Assembly: GCF_002575655.3 (NCBI RefSeq)
Contig: NC_053037.3
Span: 504,316,544-504,380,543 of the forward strand
DNA: 64,000 nucleotides
Origin: Aegilops tauschii subsp. strangulata
Lineage: Eukaryota > Streptophyta > Magnoliopsida > Poales > Poaceae
Direction of reading: 5' to 3'
Positions 12,138 through 24,299 of this stretch are shown in pieces (within the stretch, counting starts at the first letter, position 1; each line of letters begins with the position of its first letter). Position numbers and translations under genes: made by a program. A model generated the notes under the pieces. That model was not told where the DNA came from. It saw only the letters and a program-made list of their open reading frames with translations, and searched no databases.

Positions 12138-13885
12138 TCATTGTTCTCCAAGTACGTTACATGAGGCAGTGAAGAAATTTATTTACAGATAGAATCTTAT
12201 AAGCGAGTTGCACACGTGAATTTGGATACTAAATTTCTAATAACAGATACGCGTATGTATACATGGTTTGTCGTAGCAGTTCAACTTGGAGCAGCAGCCG
12301 CAGTGGCATTTGTACATGACCGATTGAGACAACCCTTTGATACTATATTGTGATGGGGCCTGGAAAAAATAGCCAAGTTCCCATCCCCGTGGGCTCAAGA
12401 AGTGTTGACGTAGATGCAATGGATACAACAGCCAGATTCAATTGCAAGGTAAACTCTAAAATAATTAATGGTGACATACAAAAACAAGCATCCTATTGTA
12501 TATGTTGACATATGCTAATGTATATGTTCATAAATGTTGTTCTATATGTTGCAATCTGACTCAAAGAGTTTACAAAAACTTGAAAAGTGGAAAGAAAACA
12601 AAATATGCACTCCAGAGGAAGCAATAGACTCCAAGTCACAGTCATGGTTCTCCAACATATTCGAGTCGAGAAGGGCTGGAAGGCCATCAAGCACCTCTTC
12701 GATGAGATGACTGTGTAATCTTGTATGATGTAATTTTGTGCTATCATTTTTTTTCAGGAAGTAATTTTGTGCTACCTATATGAAGATTACAGGAACTTCC
12801 GATGCGGTCATCCACCAGTAACAGGTTCGTACTTCATACCAGCATGATGGTGTGTGATGTTTCTTCACTTACTACTTGTTCGATTATAATCCTATTAGTG
12901 CCGTTGTGTTTGGGATATGAGTGTTTTTTGTGCATTTGGGCTGTCAGGCAAGAAATACGGGCAGTTTAGGCACTACGACCTGAAGATTCCTTGATGTTCA
13001 CCGGAAATGACTACCAACTTGTTTAATTCTGCAGGTGCATGTGGTGTTGGTTGATGGTGGCCTAAGCATGAGTATAACTGAAAATGAACCAGACCAGTGT
13101 GCGGAAAAAATCTTAGCACAGAGGCTGAATTTGTATACTACTTCGAATTTATTAGGTAGTACTCCCTCCATATGTATATCACTTCTGAATAAAAGTTCAT
13201 GTTATTAGGTATACTATTGAATTTCAGGATTGATACTTGAAGATTTTGAAAGGTTACTAAATATTTTACCAAGTCTACTATTATGTATAGGAAGAACATA
13301 CTCTAAAATATTTATAATTAATGCATATGAAAGTGATCGTTTGATTATTAAATCATGCCACTAATAAGATAAGTTCTTCTCACTTATTTCTTAACAAATT
13401 TCCATTGTTCAGGTTTTGACTTCATTTGTTGAGCTATTTTAATTTTTGTATGAGAGAGAAATGAAACACTTTATGATTGGTATGTCGAAACTTTGATCGG
13501 TTCATTGTGAAATAATGGCGGTGATTTGGAGTCTTAACTAATTTATGATAGGCTTCCATTTTGGGGGCTCTGATTTGGTTTTATGTGCTCTTTCCTTGTT
13601 GCCGGATAGAAAATACTTAATGCCGGTATCACAGAGTTTTACTTGTTGGATATAAATAGAAACATGACTTATTTATTGAGAATTTCTCTACTCCTAACGT
13701 CTGAGTTGGTAGTCTTGCCTCACATCCCACCATATCCCACCACTTCTATCTTTCGCCCACCTTCACATCACACCACAGCAGCATACTTGGGCCGGCCCAT
13801 TAGCGCCTTCGTCCACGCAAGCGACGCTATGCCTTGTACGCCTGCCCTCATCTCGTCCTCGCACCACCGTCCTCTCCTCGTATTC

Positions 13886-14230
13886 CTAGGGTTTCTCCTC
13901 CGATGTCGTCTCTCCTCATCCATGGCGATGCATATGGCGGCCGCGACACTGCTCCACCACTCCACAGTCGCTGCCCCATCCTCCTCCACCTCCTCGGGGC
14001 CCCACCCACACCACCACACCCTCCGCCCATGGAGGCGCACGCTCCAGAGATGCGGGCCGACATGTTTCTCCTTCTTTCGACTCCGCCTCGGACACGGGTC
14101 ACACGATGACGCCAACAGCGACCGCGGAGCTGCTCCAACCCTCCACGATCGTCGCGCCGTCCTCCTCCACCTCCTCGGCGCGCAGAACTGTCTCCACCGG
14201 AGACACCCCTTCCTCCTCCTCAGCGCTACG
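13886..14230 (+). pseudogene. Possible gene 5' end with transit-peptide-like reading frames
   Basis: A GC-rich block follows a CTAGGGTTTCTCCTCCG leader, which is typical of cereal 5' untranslated regions. A frame from the ATG at 13922 begins MAMHMAAATLLHHSTVAAPS and is Ala/Ser/Thr-rich without acidic residues, like a chloroplast or mitochondrial transit peptide. A second similar run near 14106 contains LLQPSTIVAPSSSTSSARR, so the leader itself is internally duplicated. Neither frame continues into a recognisable mature protein. It may be the decayed first exon of the gene whose other pieces lie at 12040-13130; this is inference. Confidence 0.3.
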
Positions 14231-14236
14231 CTGAGA

Positions 14237-14462
14237 AATACCTCCACCAGGAATGGGGCGGGTGCGTGGCAAGGGGCCGAGGTCCGTGCAAGGAACTCAA
14301 AGGCCTCCGCCGCTTCGGTGACCGTGGCCGAGGGCTGTGGTAGGTAGGAGCCTCGTCCCACGCCCGCCATGAAGATCCCCGTCACGTGCTACTAGGTGAG
14401 CACGTCTGGCCCGGCTGTTTTCTGCTCCAAAAATAGTTCATCAATGGATTACAGATGTATGG
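14237..14462 (+). repeat. Direct duplication, copy 2, interrupted by element C
   Basis: Homologous to 11963-12137. The match ends exactly at ATGTATGG, where the LTR of element C begins. Copy 1 continues past this point with TCATTGTTCTCC, so copy 1 shows the empty insertion site. The likely target duplication is TATGG (14458-14462). Confidence 0.8.
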
Positions 14463-15842
14463 TGATAACCCACAAGTATAGGGGATCGCAACGGTTTTCG
14501 AGGGTAGAGTATTCAACCCAAATTTATTGATTCGACACAAGGGGAGCGAAAGAATATTCTTGAGTATTAGCAGCCGAGTTGTCAATTCAACCACACCTGA
14601 AAGACTTAATATCTGTAGCAAAGTATTTAGTAGCATAGTAGTATGGAAGTAGCGGTAACGGTGGCAAAAGTAGCAGTAACAGTTTTGTAGCAATCGTAAC
14701 AGTGGCAATGGAAAAGTAACGGTGCAAAGATCAATATGAAACAAACTCATAGGCAATGGATCAATGCTGGATAATTATGTCGGATGGCATTCATCATGCA
14801 ATAGTTATAACATAGGGTGACACAAAACTAAGTCCAATTCATCAATATAATGTGGGCATGTATTCCGAATATAGTCATACGTGCTTATGGAAAAGAACTT
14901 GCATGACATCTTTTGTCCTACCCTCCCGTGGTAGAGTGGTCCTATTGGAAACTAAGGGATACTAAGGCCTCCTTTTAATAGAGAACCGGACCAAACCATT
15001 AGCACTTAGTGAATACATGAACTCCTCAAACTACGGTCATCATCGGGAGTGGTCCCGACTATTGTCACTTCGGGGTTGCCAGATCATAACACATAGTAGG
15101 TGACTATAACTTGCAAGATATGATCAAGAACACAAATATATTCATGAAAACATAATAGGTTCAGATCTGAAATCATGGCACTCGGGCCCTAGTGACAAGC
15201 ATTAAGCATAGCAAAGTCATAGCAACATCAATCTTAGAACATAGTGGATACTAGGGATCAAACCCTAACAAAACTAACTCGATTACATGGTAAATCTCAT
15301 CCAACCCATCACGGTCCCGCAAGCCAACGATGGGATTACTCACGCATGACGGTCAACATCATGAAATTGGTGATGGAGGATGGTTGATGATGACGATGGT
15401 GACGGATTCCCCTCTCTGGAGCCCCGAACGGACTCCAGATCTGCCCTCCCAAGGAAGAACAGGGCTTGGCGGCAGCTCCATATCGTAAAACGCGATGAAT
15501 CCTTCTCTCTGTTTTTTTCTCCCTGAAAGAGAATATATAGAGTTGGGTTGAGGTCGGTGGAGGTCCAGGGGCCCACAAGGTCGGGTGGCGCGCCCCCACC
15601 CTTGTGGCCAGGGTGTGGGCCCCTTTGGTTGATTCTTTTGCCAATATTTTTATTAATTCCAAAACTTATCTCCGTGAAGTTTCAGGTCATTCCGAGAACT
15701 TTTTATTCTGCACAAAAATAACACCATGGCAATTCTGCTGAAAACAGCGCCAGTCCGGGTTAGTTCCATTCAAATCATGCAAGTCAGAGTCCAAAACAAG
15801 GGCAAAAGATTTCGGAAAAGTAGATACGAGAGAGATGTATGA
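14463..15842 (-). repeat. 3' LTR of element C
   Basis: On the plus strand it starts TGATAACCCACAAGTATAGG and ends at ATGTATGA just before the polypurine tract. Read on the minus strand it begins TCATACATCTC, a non-canonical TC start. A TATATATTC-type box lies near 15530 on the minus strand. Confidence 0.7.
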
Positions 15843-15859
15843 ACTCCCCCAAGCTTAAC

Positions 15860-17967
15860 CCATTGCTTGTTCTCAAGCAATTCAGTTGACAAACTGAAAG
15901 TGATAAAGAAAAACTTTTACAAACTCTGTTTGATCTTGTTGTTGCAAATACGTAAAGCTAGCATTCAAGTTTCCAACAAAGATTATGGACTAACCATATT
16001 CGAAATAACTTTTAGGTCTCACATTTACTTATATCAATGGCAAAATTAACTAGCCAAAAATAATAATAAATCTCGGATGACAACACTTTCTCAAAACAAT
16101 CATGATATGGTATAACATGGTATCTCTCTAGCCCTTTCGGAGACCGCAAAACATAAATGCAGAGCACCCCCGAAGAACAAGGACTGGCTAGACATTGTAA
16201 ATCATGGTAAAAGAGATCCAGTCACGGTCATACTCAATATAAATTAATAACAATGCATACAAATGACAGTGATGCTCTCTAACTGGTGCTTTTTATAAGA
16301 GGATAATGACTCAGGAATAAAAGTAAATAGATAGACCCTTCGCAAAGGGAAGCAGGGGTTTGCAGAGGTGCCAGAGCTTGATTTCTGACATAGAGAGGAA
16401 TAATATTTTGAGTGGTATGCTTTCATTGTCAACATAACAACTAAGAGATCTCGGTATCTTCCATGCTACATACATTATAGGCGGTTCCCAAACAGAATGG
16501 TAAAGTTTATACTCCCCACCACCAACAAGCACACTCCACGGCTGGACCGTACAGTCCAACTAACAACAATCCTGGGGGAGTTTTGTTTGAAATTATTTTG
16601 ATTTGATTTGCTTTGAGCAAGGGACTGGGCATCCCGGTTACTAGCCATTTTCTCGTGAATGATGAGCGGAGTCCACTCATCGTGAGAATAACCCACCTAG
16701 CATGGAAGATATTGACAACCCTAGTTGGTATATGAGCGATTCGAGCATACAAAACAGATTATTATTTGAAGGTTTGGAGTTTGGCACATGCAAATTTACT
16801 TGGAACGGCAGGTAAATACCGCATATAGGAAGGTATCGTGGACTCATATGGAATAACTTTGGGGTTTATGGAAGTGGATGCACAAGCAGTATTCCCGCTT
16901 AGTACAAGTGAAGGCTAGAAAAAGACTGGGAAGCGAACAACTAGAGAGCGACAACAGTCATAAACATGCATTGAGATTAACCAACATTGAATGCAAGCAT
17001 GAGTAGGATATAAATCACCATGAACATAAATATCATGGAGGCTATGTTGATTTTGTTTCAACTACATGCGTGAACATGTGCCAAGTCAAGCCACTCGAAT
17101 CATTCAAAGGAGGATACCATCCTATCATACTACATCACAACCATTTTAATAGCATGTTGGCACACAAGATAAACCATTATAAACTCCTAGCTAACTAAGC
17201 ATGGAATGAGTAACTACAATCTCTAATTGTCATTGCAAACATGTTTCATTCATAATAGGCTAAATGAGGAACGATGAAATAATCATATTTACAAAAACAA
17301 GATAGGTCGAGTTCATACGAGATTTTCCTCATCTCAATCATTTCATCATATATCGTCATTATTGCATTTCACTTGCATGACCGAACGGTGTGGATAATAA
17401 TAATAGTGCATGTGCATCGGACTAAGCTGGAATCTGCAACATTTATTCAAAGGAGAAGACAAGGTAATATGGGCTCTTTGTTAGATCAACAATAGTGCAA
17501 ATGAGAGCCATTCAAAATTTTCATCGTGGTCTTCTCCTCTCCACCCCCAAAGAAAAGAAAAGAATTTCAAAGAAACACACTAAAATATTTTTGGAGTTTT
17601 AGTTTTCTAATGAAAGAAAAACAAGAACGAGAAAAACTATTTACATGGGAAAGCTCCCAACAAGCAAAAGAAGAACGAGAAATCTTTTTAGGTTTTCTAT
17701 TAATACTACTACTAAGCATGCATAGAAAGTAAATAAAGTACAACTATTTTTTTTGTTTTTCTGAAGGTTTATCAAACACACAAGAAGAAAGCAAGAAAAA
17801 GAAATAAACTAACATGGATAATACAATGAAAAAGTATGAGCACCGACAACTGAAATGAGTGTGTGAACATGAATATAATGTCGGTGAGAAATACGTACTC
17901 CCCCAAGCTTAAGCTTTTGGCCTAAGTTGGTCTACGCCCATGGGTAAAAGTAGCCCTCTCCGGTGTA
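15860..17967 (-). other. Non-coding 3' internal region of element C
   Basis: No supportable gene on either strand. The A+T-rich sequence matches the 3' non-coding region of elements A and B in reverse, and a second CCCCCAAGCTTAAGC block lies near 17901-17915. Confidence 0.6.
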
Positions 17968-18175
17968 CTAAGGAGGGTTCCACTGGTTAGCGAGCTCCTG
18001 TGGATCCCACTGATAAATAGACTCCTGGTATGGATCAGGTGATGGCTCTGGCTCAGGAGGTGGGGATCGTGTCCCCTCCCAGTATGCATGAATGTCCACG
18101 GGCAAAACGAAGTACCTGCCTGAATGAATATCGAACGAAATAGGTGCAGGAAAGGTAATAATCTGAAAGGTGACC
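17968..18175 (-). pseudogene. C-terminal end of an internal ORF of element C
   Basis: A minus-strand frame enters from element D's boundary and stops at 17968-17970. It reads YEVTFQIITFPAPISFDIHS, then a Pro/Glu-rich stretch, and ends LANQWNPP. It is cut at its 5' side by the insertion of element D, so only about 69 residues remain. The composition resembles the C-terminus of gag-like proteins of non-autonomous Triticeae gypsy elements; no catalytic motif is visible. Confidence 0.4.
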
Positions 18176-19781
18176 TCATACGTCTCCAAGGTATCTATAA
18201 TTTATGAAGTATTCATGCTGTTATTTTATCATTCTTGGATGTTTTACAATCATTTTATAGCAACTTTATATCATTTTTTGGGACTAACCTATTGACCCAG
18301 TGCCAGTTGTTGTTTTTTCCTTGTTTTTTACATCGCAGGAAATCAATATCAAACGGAGTCCAAACACCGTGGAACTTTTTGTGGATTTTTTATGGACCAG
18401 AAGACCACCAATGGGCCAGAGCAGCACCTAGGGGGTGCCCCGAGGGGGGCACAACCCACCAGGGCACGCCTGGAGGCCCAGGCATGCCCAGGTGGGTTGT
18501 GCCCACCTCGGTGGCCTCCCGCACCCCCTCTTTACCCTATAAACTCCCAAATATTCCAAAAACCCTCGGGGTTAACCTAGATCAGAAGTTCCACCGCCGC
18601 AGGCCTCTATAGCCACCGAAAACCAATCTAGACCCTTTCCGGCACCCTGTCGGAGGGGGAATCATCTCCGATGGCCATCTTCATCATCCCGGCGGCCACC
18701 ACGATGAGGAGGGAGTAGTCCACCCTGGGGGCTGAGAGTTTGTACCAGTAGCTATGTGTTTAATCTCTCTCTCTCTCTCTCGTGTTCTTGAGATGTCACG
18801 ATCTTGATGTATCGCGGGCTTTGTTAATATAGTCGGATCATATGGTGTTTTCCCCTCTCTATCTTGTGATGAATTGAGTTTTCCCTTTGAGATTTCGTTT
18901 TATCGGATTGAGTACTTTTATGGATTTGAGAGCACTTGATATATGTCTTACAGTTGAATAGTCATGGTGACAATGGGGTATCGTATTGATTCACTTGATA
19001 TATGTTTTGGCACTCAACTCATGGATTTCCGAGGTGACATTGGGGTAATCTATGCATAGGGGTTGATGCGCGTTCTTGTCTTTGTTTCTCCGGTAGAAAT
19101 CTTGGGGCACTCTTTGAAGTTCTTTGTGTTGGATTGAATATTATGAATCTGAATTTGCTTTGGTGTTATTTTAGTACGAACTCTTGGTTAGATCGATCGG
19201 AAAGAATAGCTTCGTGTTATTTTAGTACGAACTCTAGGATAGATTGAATGGAAAGAATAGCTTTGAGGTGGTTTCATACCCTACAAACAATTTATTCTTA
19301 TGTTCTCCGCTAGATAGGAACTTTGGAGCGATTCTTCATCGCACTTTAAGGGGTGGTTATATGATCCAATTATATTAGCATTGTTGAGAGGTTGCACTAG
19401 TGAAAGTACGGACCCTAGGCCTCATTTTCAAGCATTGCAATACCGTTTTTGTGCCCGTTTACTATTGGCTACCTTGCTGTTTTTATTTATTCAGATTATA
19501 AAAATATATTTCTACCATCAATACTACACTTTTAACACCATCTCTTCGCCGAACTAGTGCACCTATAAAATTTTCCATTGTATTGGGTGTGTTGGGGACA
19601 CAAGAGATTTCTTGTATTTGGTTGCAGGGTCGTCTGAGAGAGACCATCTTCATCCTACACCTCTCACGGATTGATAAACCTTAGGTCATCCACTTGAGGG
19701 AAAATTGCTACTGTCCTACAAAACTCTGCGCTTGGAGGCCCAACACGTGTCTACAAGAATAAAGTTGCCTAGTAGACATCA
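18176..19781 (+). repeat. 5' LTR of element D
   Basis: Begins TCATACGTCTCCAAGG and ends AGTAGACATCA. The expected first two bases TG read TC. The TATA box is at 18538-18543. A CT-dinucleotide run lies at about 18763-18781. Confidence 0.8.
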
Positions 19782-19791
19782 AGCTCTTTTC

Positions 19792-19809
19792 TGGCGCCGT
19801 TGCCGGGGA
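19792..19809 (+). promoter_or_regulatory. Primer-binding site of element D (tRNA-Asp type)
   Basis: TGGCGCCGTTGCCGGGGA, identical to the site of element B, ten bases after the LTR end. Complementary to the acceptor end of plant tRNA-Asp. Confidence 0.85.
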
Positions 19810-19906
19810 GGAGAGTGCATGAAGGTATATCTTTAGATCTTGCAATTGAATATGTTAGTTTCTTGTTTTATCACTAGTTTGGCTTATAAAAGAAAACTAC
19901 ATAAAA

Positions 19907-20389
19907 ATGGAATTGAGGTTGCATCATATTATTGATTTTCTTTATAATATCTTTCTTGAAAATGATGGTTCGGAAAATTGTGCTCAATTGTTAGAAGAAG
20001 AAGTCAATAAAATGTTTGGCACAAAATATTTGAATGATGAGCATGATTGCAATGTTGTTAGTATGAATTCTTTGAATATCCATGATGCTAATGATATGCA
20101 AAGCTACAAGCTTGGGGATGCTATATTTGATGAGGATGATATTTTTAGTCCCCCATGTTTTGATGAGAATTTTTATTCTGATGATTGCATGCCTCCTAAT
20201 TATGATGATTACAATGATGAAAGTGGGTTTGGAAGAGTGTCAACTCTAGGTACTAATGATCCCACTATTTTGGAGGGTGTTGAATCTTATTGTGATAATT
20301 ATGAAAGTGGATTTGGATAGGCCATGACTTTATTTAGTGATGAATCCACTATTTTGGAAGAGGTTTCAATTGACCATGAAAACAATATT
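19907..20389 (+). pseudogene. N-terminal internal ORF of element D, truncated by E
   Basis: The frame opens at ATG 19907 (MELRLHHIIDFLYNIF) and is very acidic, rich in Asp, Asn and Tyr, with the tandem-like phrases YDDYNDESGFGRVSTLG and YCDNYESGFG. It stops at 20318-20320. The same frame continues to MTLFSDESTILEE until element E interrupts it at 20389, so the stop is a point change in a longer protein. No known catalytic domain is visible. I recognise the composition as typical of an ORF of Athila-group elements in Triticeae; its function is not known to me. Confidence 0.6.
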
Positions 20390-21282
20390 TGTCGGCGTTC
20401 CGGGAACGGGGGTCCCTAGACTTGCCTGCCTGCGGCCCACGGCGTGGCTCCACTCGCGGCCCAGTATGGCCCGTCTTCACCAACAAACATTCAAGACCCT
20501 CGCGAGGGGCCAAGCCTCGCGAGGCGGACAACACAAGACCTCCTCGGGAGTGGCGTCACCAAGCTGGCTCGCGAGGGGCGGAGAGATCAAGGCAAGGCGA
20601 ACCTCGCGAGGTTCCTACGACGTCAGCCATGACGACTGAGACCAGGCGTGCGCCAGCGCGCGAAGCGTCCTCGTTTCCTCTTTGGTGCTAAGGAGGCAAG
20701 CGCGGGCGAGGAGTACTGAGGCATCAGGCAAAGGTTTCCATATCGGTGCAACGAGACATGGCCAGCAGGACGGCAGGACGGAGGTCACCATGGAGCCCAA
20801 GATGGCGTCACCAACAGAGCCTTTGGCAGGCGAAGACCACCTTTAGTCAGGATAGCTTGTACTAGCTCCCCCCCTTCAAATTGGCCGTTGTTGGCTCCCT
20901 TCCCGCTCAATATTTGGGGAGAGGACTAGGGCCTCTATAAATAGGACTAGCCACCACAGTAGGAAGGGAACTGAGCCTGAACTGATTCAGATCATCCTCA
21001 CACTCACCAAGCACAAGAACACCTCACCTCAGGAGGCTGTTCTTCCCCTTGTACTGTTCATCCCCGGCCCGAGAGGCAATCCACCACACCACACTGGAGT
21101 AGGTTATTACACCACAATGGTGGCCCGAACCAGTATAAATCTCATGTCTCTTGTGTTGTGAGTTCGTCGAGCTAGGCTTTGAGATCGCGGCGAGGCTGAG
21201 GGCGTGATTAGGTAGAGGGAAATCTTCATGCGCACCCCAGTGTTCGAACCTCAAGGGTTTTGCCGGAACCCGGAATCCGACA
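20390..21282 (+). repeat. 5' LTR of element E
   Basis: 893 bp, TGTCGG to CCGACA, with a TATA box TATAAATA at 20936-20943. It contains three exact copies of the palindrome CCTCGCGAGG (near 20505, 20517 and 20600). The sequence right after it, TTTGGCATGCCAGGTAGG (21283-21300), is in the position of the primer-binding site. Confidence 0.85.
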
Positions 21283-21353
21283 TTTGGCATGCCAGGTAGG
21301 GGTGCGCCGAAGCTTTTCGTCCGTTGATCCGCGTCCTGTCGCTTCGTGGCATC

Positions 21354-24299
21354 CATGGCAGACGCTCGCCGAGCTCGCGCTGAGCGCCGGGCCACCCTCG
21401 CCGCCCGCGTCGTTCAGACGGCTCCCGTCGGCGGGCCTCCACGTCGTTCTCCGTCGCCTGCCGCCAACGCTGTCACCGGCCCGACGGGGAACGAGCAGCA
21501 AGCGTCCTCGTGGCACCCCTCGATGCGGCGGGACGGCCGCACCGCCACTCCGTCATAGTCCCCGGCCGGCTCGTTGTCTCACACTCGTCGCGCTCTCACG
21601 GACGCGCAGGCCGTGTTGCTCATGGCACACGAACTCCTGCGCTACCGCCCCGTCGACGACCTCTACGAGGACTAGCTGGACCGCATCGCCGAGCTCGTCA
21701 GCGCCGCAGGGGGCTCCCCTGTGCCATCCCTCTCGCTGCCTCGCCCTCCGCCAGCTGCGGGCGACGTGGCTCATGGAGCGCCACTACCACCACCTCCGCA
21801 CCAAGACTGCATCCTGGCGCCAAGGCGTGCGCCCCCCCCCCCGGTGCGACGCACTGCGTCAGGCGCCCGCGCACGAAGAAGGAAGCTGCCAAGAAGTTCC
21901 TCGTCCGCAAGAAAACGCTCCCGCGCTGCCAACACCACTATGACAAGGCCGTGCGCCGCCTGCGTTGGCGGTGCGCGGACATCAAGGGCAGGCTTCGCAT
22001 CAGCAAAGGGTCCCGGTGGCCACCGCGGGCTGCCACTCCTTCACTCCTGAGCTGCGTAGCGTTGCATGGCCGGGGAAGTTCAAGCCATACCTGCCTCCAT
22101 GCTACGACAGCACCCCCGACTCTGCGGAGTTCCTGCAGCTCTACGAATGAGCATCGAGGCGGCCAACGGTGATGAGAAAGTCATGGCGAACTGGTTCCCC
22201 ATGGCTCTCAAGGATGGTGCCCTCTCATGGCTCTTGAACCTGCCCACAGGCTCCATCTCCTCCTGGAACGAGATGCGCGACCGCTTCGTCGCCAACTTCC
22301 AGGGCACTCGCGACTGCCCTTCGGCCGCAGGTGACCTGCGCCGTGTCAAGCAGCAGCCAGGGGAGACCCTCCAGAAGTACATACAGCGCTTCAACAACGT
22401 TCGCCTCAAGATTCCCAAGGTGATGGACGAGGCCATCATCTCCATGTTTTCTGATGGCGTCCGCGACGTTAATATGAAGGAGGAGCTCGCCATCCATGAG
22501 GAGCTGTGCACGTCCTTGGAGTTGTTCAACCTGGTGACCAAGTGTGCAAGGGCTGAGGAAGGGCGCCTTTCCCTTCTCGAGCTCCCAGCTGCCGACCTGG
22601 AGGAGAAGAAAGCCAAGGCCAAGGACGTGAAGTTCAAGGGAGTGGCTGTACTCTCAGCGGAGCCGGACACGATGCGCGGCCGGGACCAGCCCGAGTCATC
22701 CAAGAGCAGTCGGCCGTTCTGCGCCTTCCACAATGTTCACAGCCACAACACCAATGACTGTCAAGAGCTCTGGGCCATTCGAGATGGACGCCTCGGTCGA
22801 CGCCCCAAGCGAAATGACCGGGGCTACGACCGAGGAGGAGGACGTGGCGGAGGACACTGGGACGACCGTGGCCCTCGCCAGGAGTGGCGTGACCGGCCTC
22901 GTGAGGACCGCTGGCAAGATCAGCCTCGCGAGGGCGCCTGGAGGGATCAGCCTCGCGAGGACCGCCCCCAGGGCAACGCTGGTCTTCCTCCGCTGCCGCC
23001 ACCACCGAGAAGGAATGACGACCACCATCAGGAAGAGGGGGATGGGGGCTTTCAGGAGCCGCGGGCTATCGCCTGCATCTTGGACGGAGCTTAAGCCCCA
23101 GCCTCTCAGCGAATCTTCAAGCAGTTTGCTCGCGAGCTCAAGTGCGCGGCCACCGCTGGTGCTCTCCCGATGCTTTGCTCACCCGTCATCAGCAACGTAC
23201 AAGTCACCAAGACCCTAATCGATGGCAGCGTAGGGCTTAACGTCCTGCCCGTCGAGACGTTCGACAGCCTTCAAGTGCCCTACGATCAGCTTCAGCCTAC
23301 CAAGTCCTTCTGAGGAGTGACCGACGGTTCCACCACGCCGATAGGGCAGGTCTGCCTCCCTGTCACCTTCGGACAGCGTGACAACTACCACACCGAGCTC
23401 ATCGACTTCGACGTTGCCCACATCCGTCTGCCATACAACGCGATCCTCGGGTACCCGGCCCTGGCCAAGTTCCTGGCAGTGACACACCACGGCTACAACG
23501 TCCTCAAGATGCCAGGAAGTGGTGGGATCATCACAGTCCCCTGCGAAGAAAGGGATGTGGTGTGCTCCCTCGAGCGCGCCTTCCAAGCAACGTCAATCGA
23601 AGACCCCGACAACAATGTAGCACAGTACCCTCCTGAGGTCGTCCCCAAGAAGAAGAAGCAGCTACTCCGCACAGGGCCTCAGGAGAGCGGCGCCGCAGGT
23701 GGAGCCACGTCAGGATCAGCGCCCGTGCCTGGGCGCCTCCCTCCCTCGCATAGGAAGGCGCGCCTGGTGCCCTCCTCGGGCAAGGCCCGGGGGCTCTCTT
23801 CTGGAGGGCCTACGACATTGCCAACGTCACGAGGGAGGCGCTCGGGCACCACGTGGAGGCGTGCTTCACAGCGTGTTTCCCTCAGGAGGATACCGAGAGA
23901 GGAGCGCCCGGCTCTCAGGAGCTCATTGCCAAGACCACTCAGGAACTGCAGAATGCAAGAGCCATGCGCGGCGACCGCCGCTCACCTGGCGCGGCCCGCC
24001 ATCCAGGCAAGGATGGCGGGTTGCGGGTCTGCATCGACATCCCAGGGCTCAACAGGGCCGCATCTCAGGAGCTTTTCTGGCCTTCGCGTGTGGGCCGCTG
24101 TGAGGGTCCGCCTCACAGCTATGTTCGCATGCCTTTTGGCCTGCCGAGCGTGGCGTCCGCCTTCCAGTGCAACCTGCGGAGCATCCTGGCGGCTCAAGAG
24201 GCCAGGCACCACACCGTCCTGGCGGAGATGGAGACGGTCCTCAAGGAACCGCCTGGACCCCCAGAGCCTCCCGAGGCTCAAGGTCCCGGTGGCTCGTGA
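21354..24299 (+). pseudogene. gag-protease-RT remnant of element E
   Basis: The gag N-terminus opens at ATG 21354 (MADARRARAERRAT) and is interrupted by TAG codons near 21556 and 21674 and by frameshifts around 21960-22150. The gag core (about 22145-23094) contains ANWFPMALKDGALSWLLNLP, a compact zinc-binding motif CAFHNVHSHNTNDC and an Arg-rich RPRED/QPRED repeat. The protease follows with TLIDGSVGLNVLP (active site D-G-S) and YNAILGYPALAKF, with an in-frame TGA at 23311. In another frame a shortened RT contains GLRVCIDIPGLNR and SYVRMPFGLPSVASAFQ but lacks the palm between them, including any catalytic DD. No RNase H or integrase is seen. The element could not have replicated on its own. 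Confidence 0.75.

Larger units (their letters stand above)
11933..14462 (+). pseudogene. Decayed gene-derived island with exon-like pieces
   Basis: Not recognised as a known gene. Between two retrotransposons lies sequence with exon-like pieces on the plus strand. A leader ends in an ATG reading MKIPVTCYQ followed by GTGAGC, a good splice donor (near 12040-12075). A run from about 12260 encodes a hydrophobic stretch VVAVQLGAAAAVAFVHDRLR and then PFDTIL, a stop, WGLEKIAKFPSPWAQEVL, another stop, and a donor-like AAGGTAAAC at about 12447. Near 12551 a further open run contains KLEKWKENK and CTPEEAIDSKSQSWFSNIF. The pattern suggests an intron-containing gene for a protein with one membrane segment, now inactivated. 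Which pieces belong to one gene is inference. Confidence 0.5.
14463..18175 (-). mobile_element. Element C: Athila-like gypsy element, minus strand, interrupted by D
   Basis: Contains one LTR (14463-15842), a polypurine tract read on the minus strand (complement of CTCCCCCAAGCTTAACC, 15843-15859), a non-coding 3' region and the tail of an internal reading frame. The segment at 16311-16400 is homologous in reverse to 8636-8700 of element B, which places C in the same broad group. The remainder lies beyond element D and outside the window. Confidence 0.75.
18176..20389 (+). mobile_element. Element D: Athila-type gypsy element, 5' part, interrupted by E
   Basis: A full 5' LTR (18176-19781), a tRNA-Asp primer-binding site and the first 600 bases of the internal region. 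It is interrupted at 20389/20390 by the LTR of element E. No 3' part is visible in this window. Confidence 0.85.

Noticed and set aside
13156..13215. Stowaway-like start TACTCCCTCCATATG
   Set aside because: No matching inverted end or TA duplication could be found, so at most a fragment.
13768..14385. 205-codon minus-strand frame in the gene island
   Set aside because: Opposite to the CTAGGG-type leader and transit-like frames; it arises from the G+C-rich repeats and has no domain.
21226..21943. Long overlapping G+C-rich frames around the gag N-terminus of element E
   Set aside because: Shadows of the gag frame in other frames; composition is Arg/Ser/Pro-rich without motifs.
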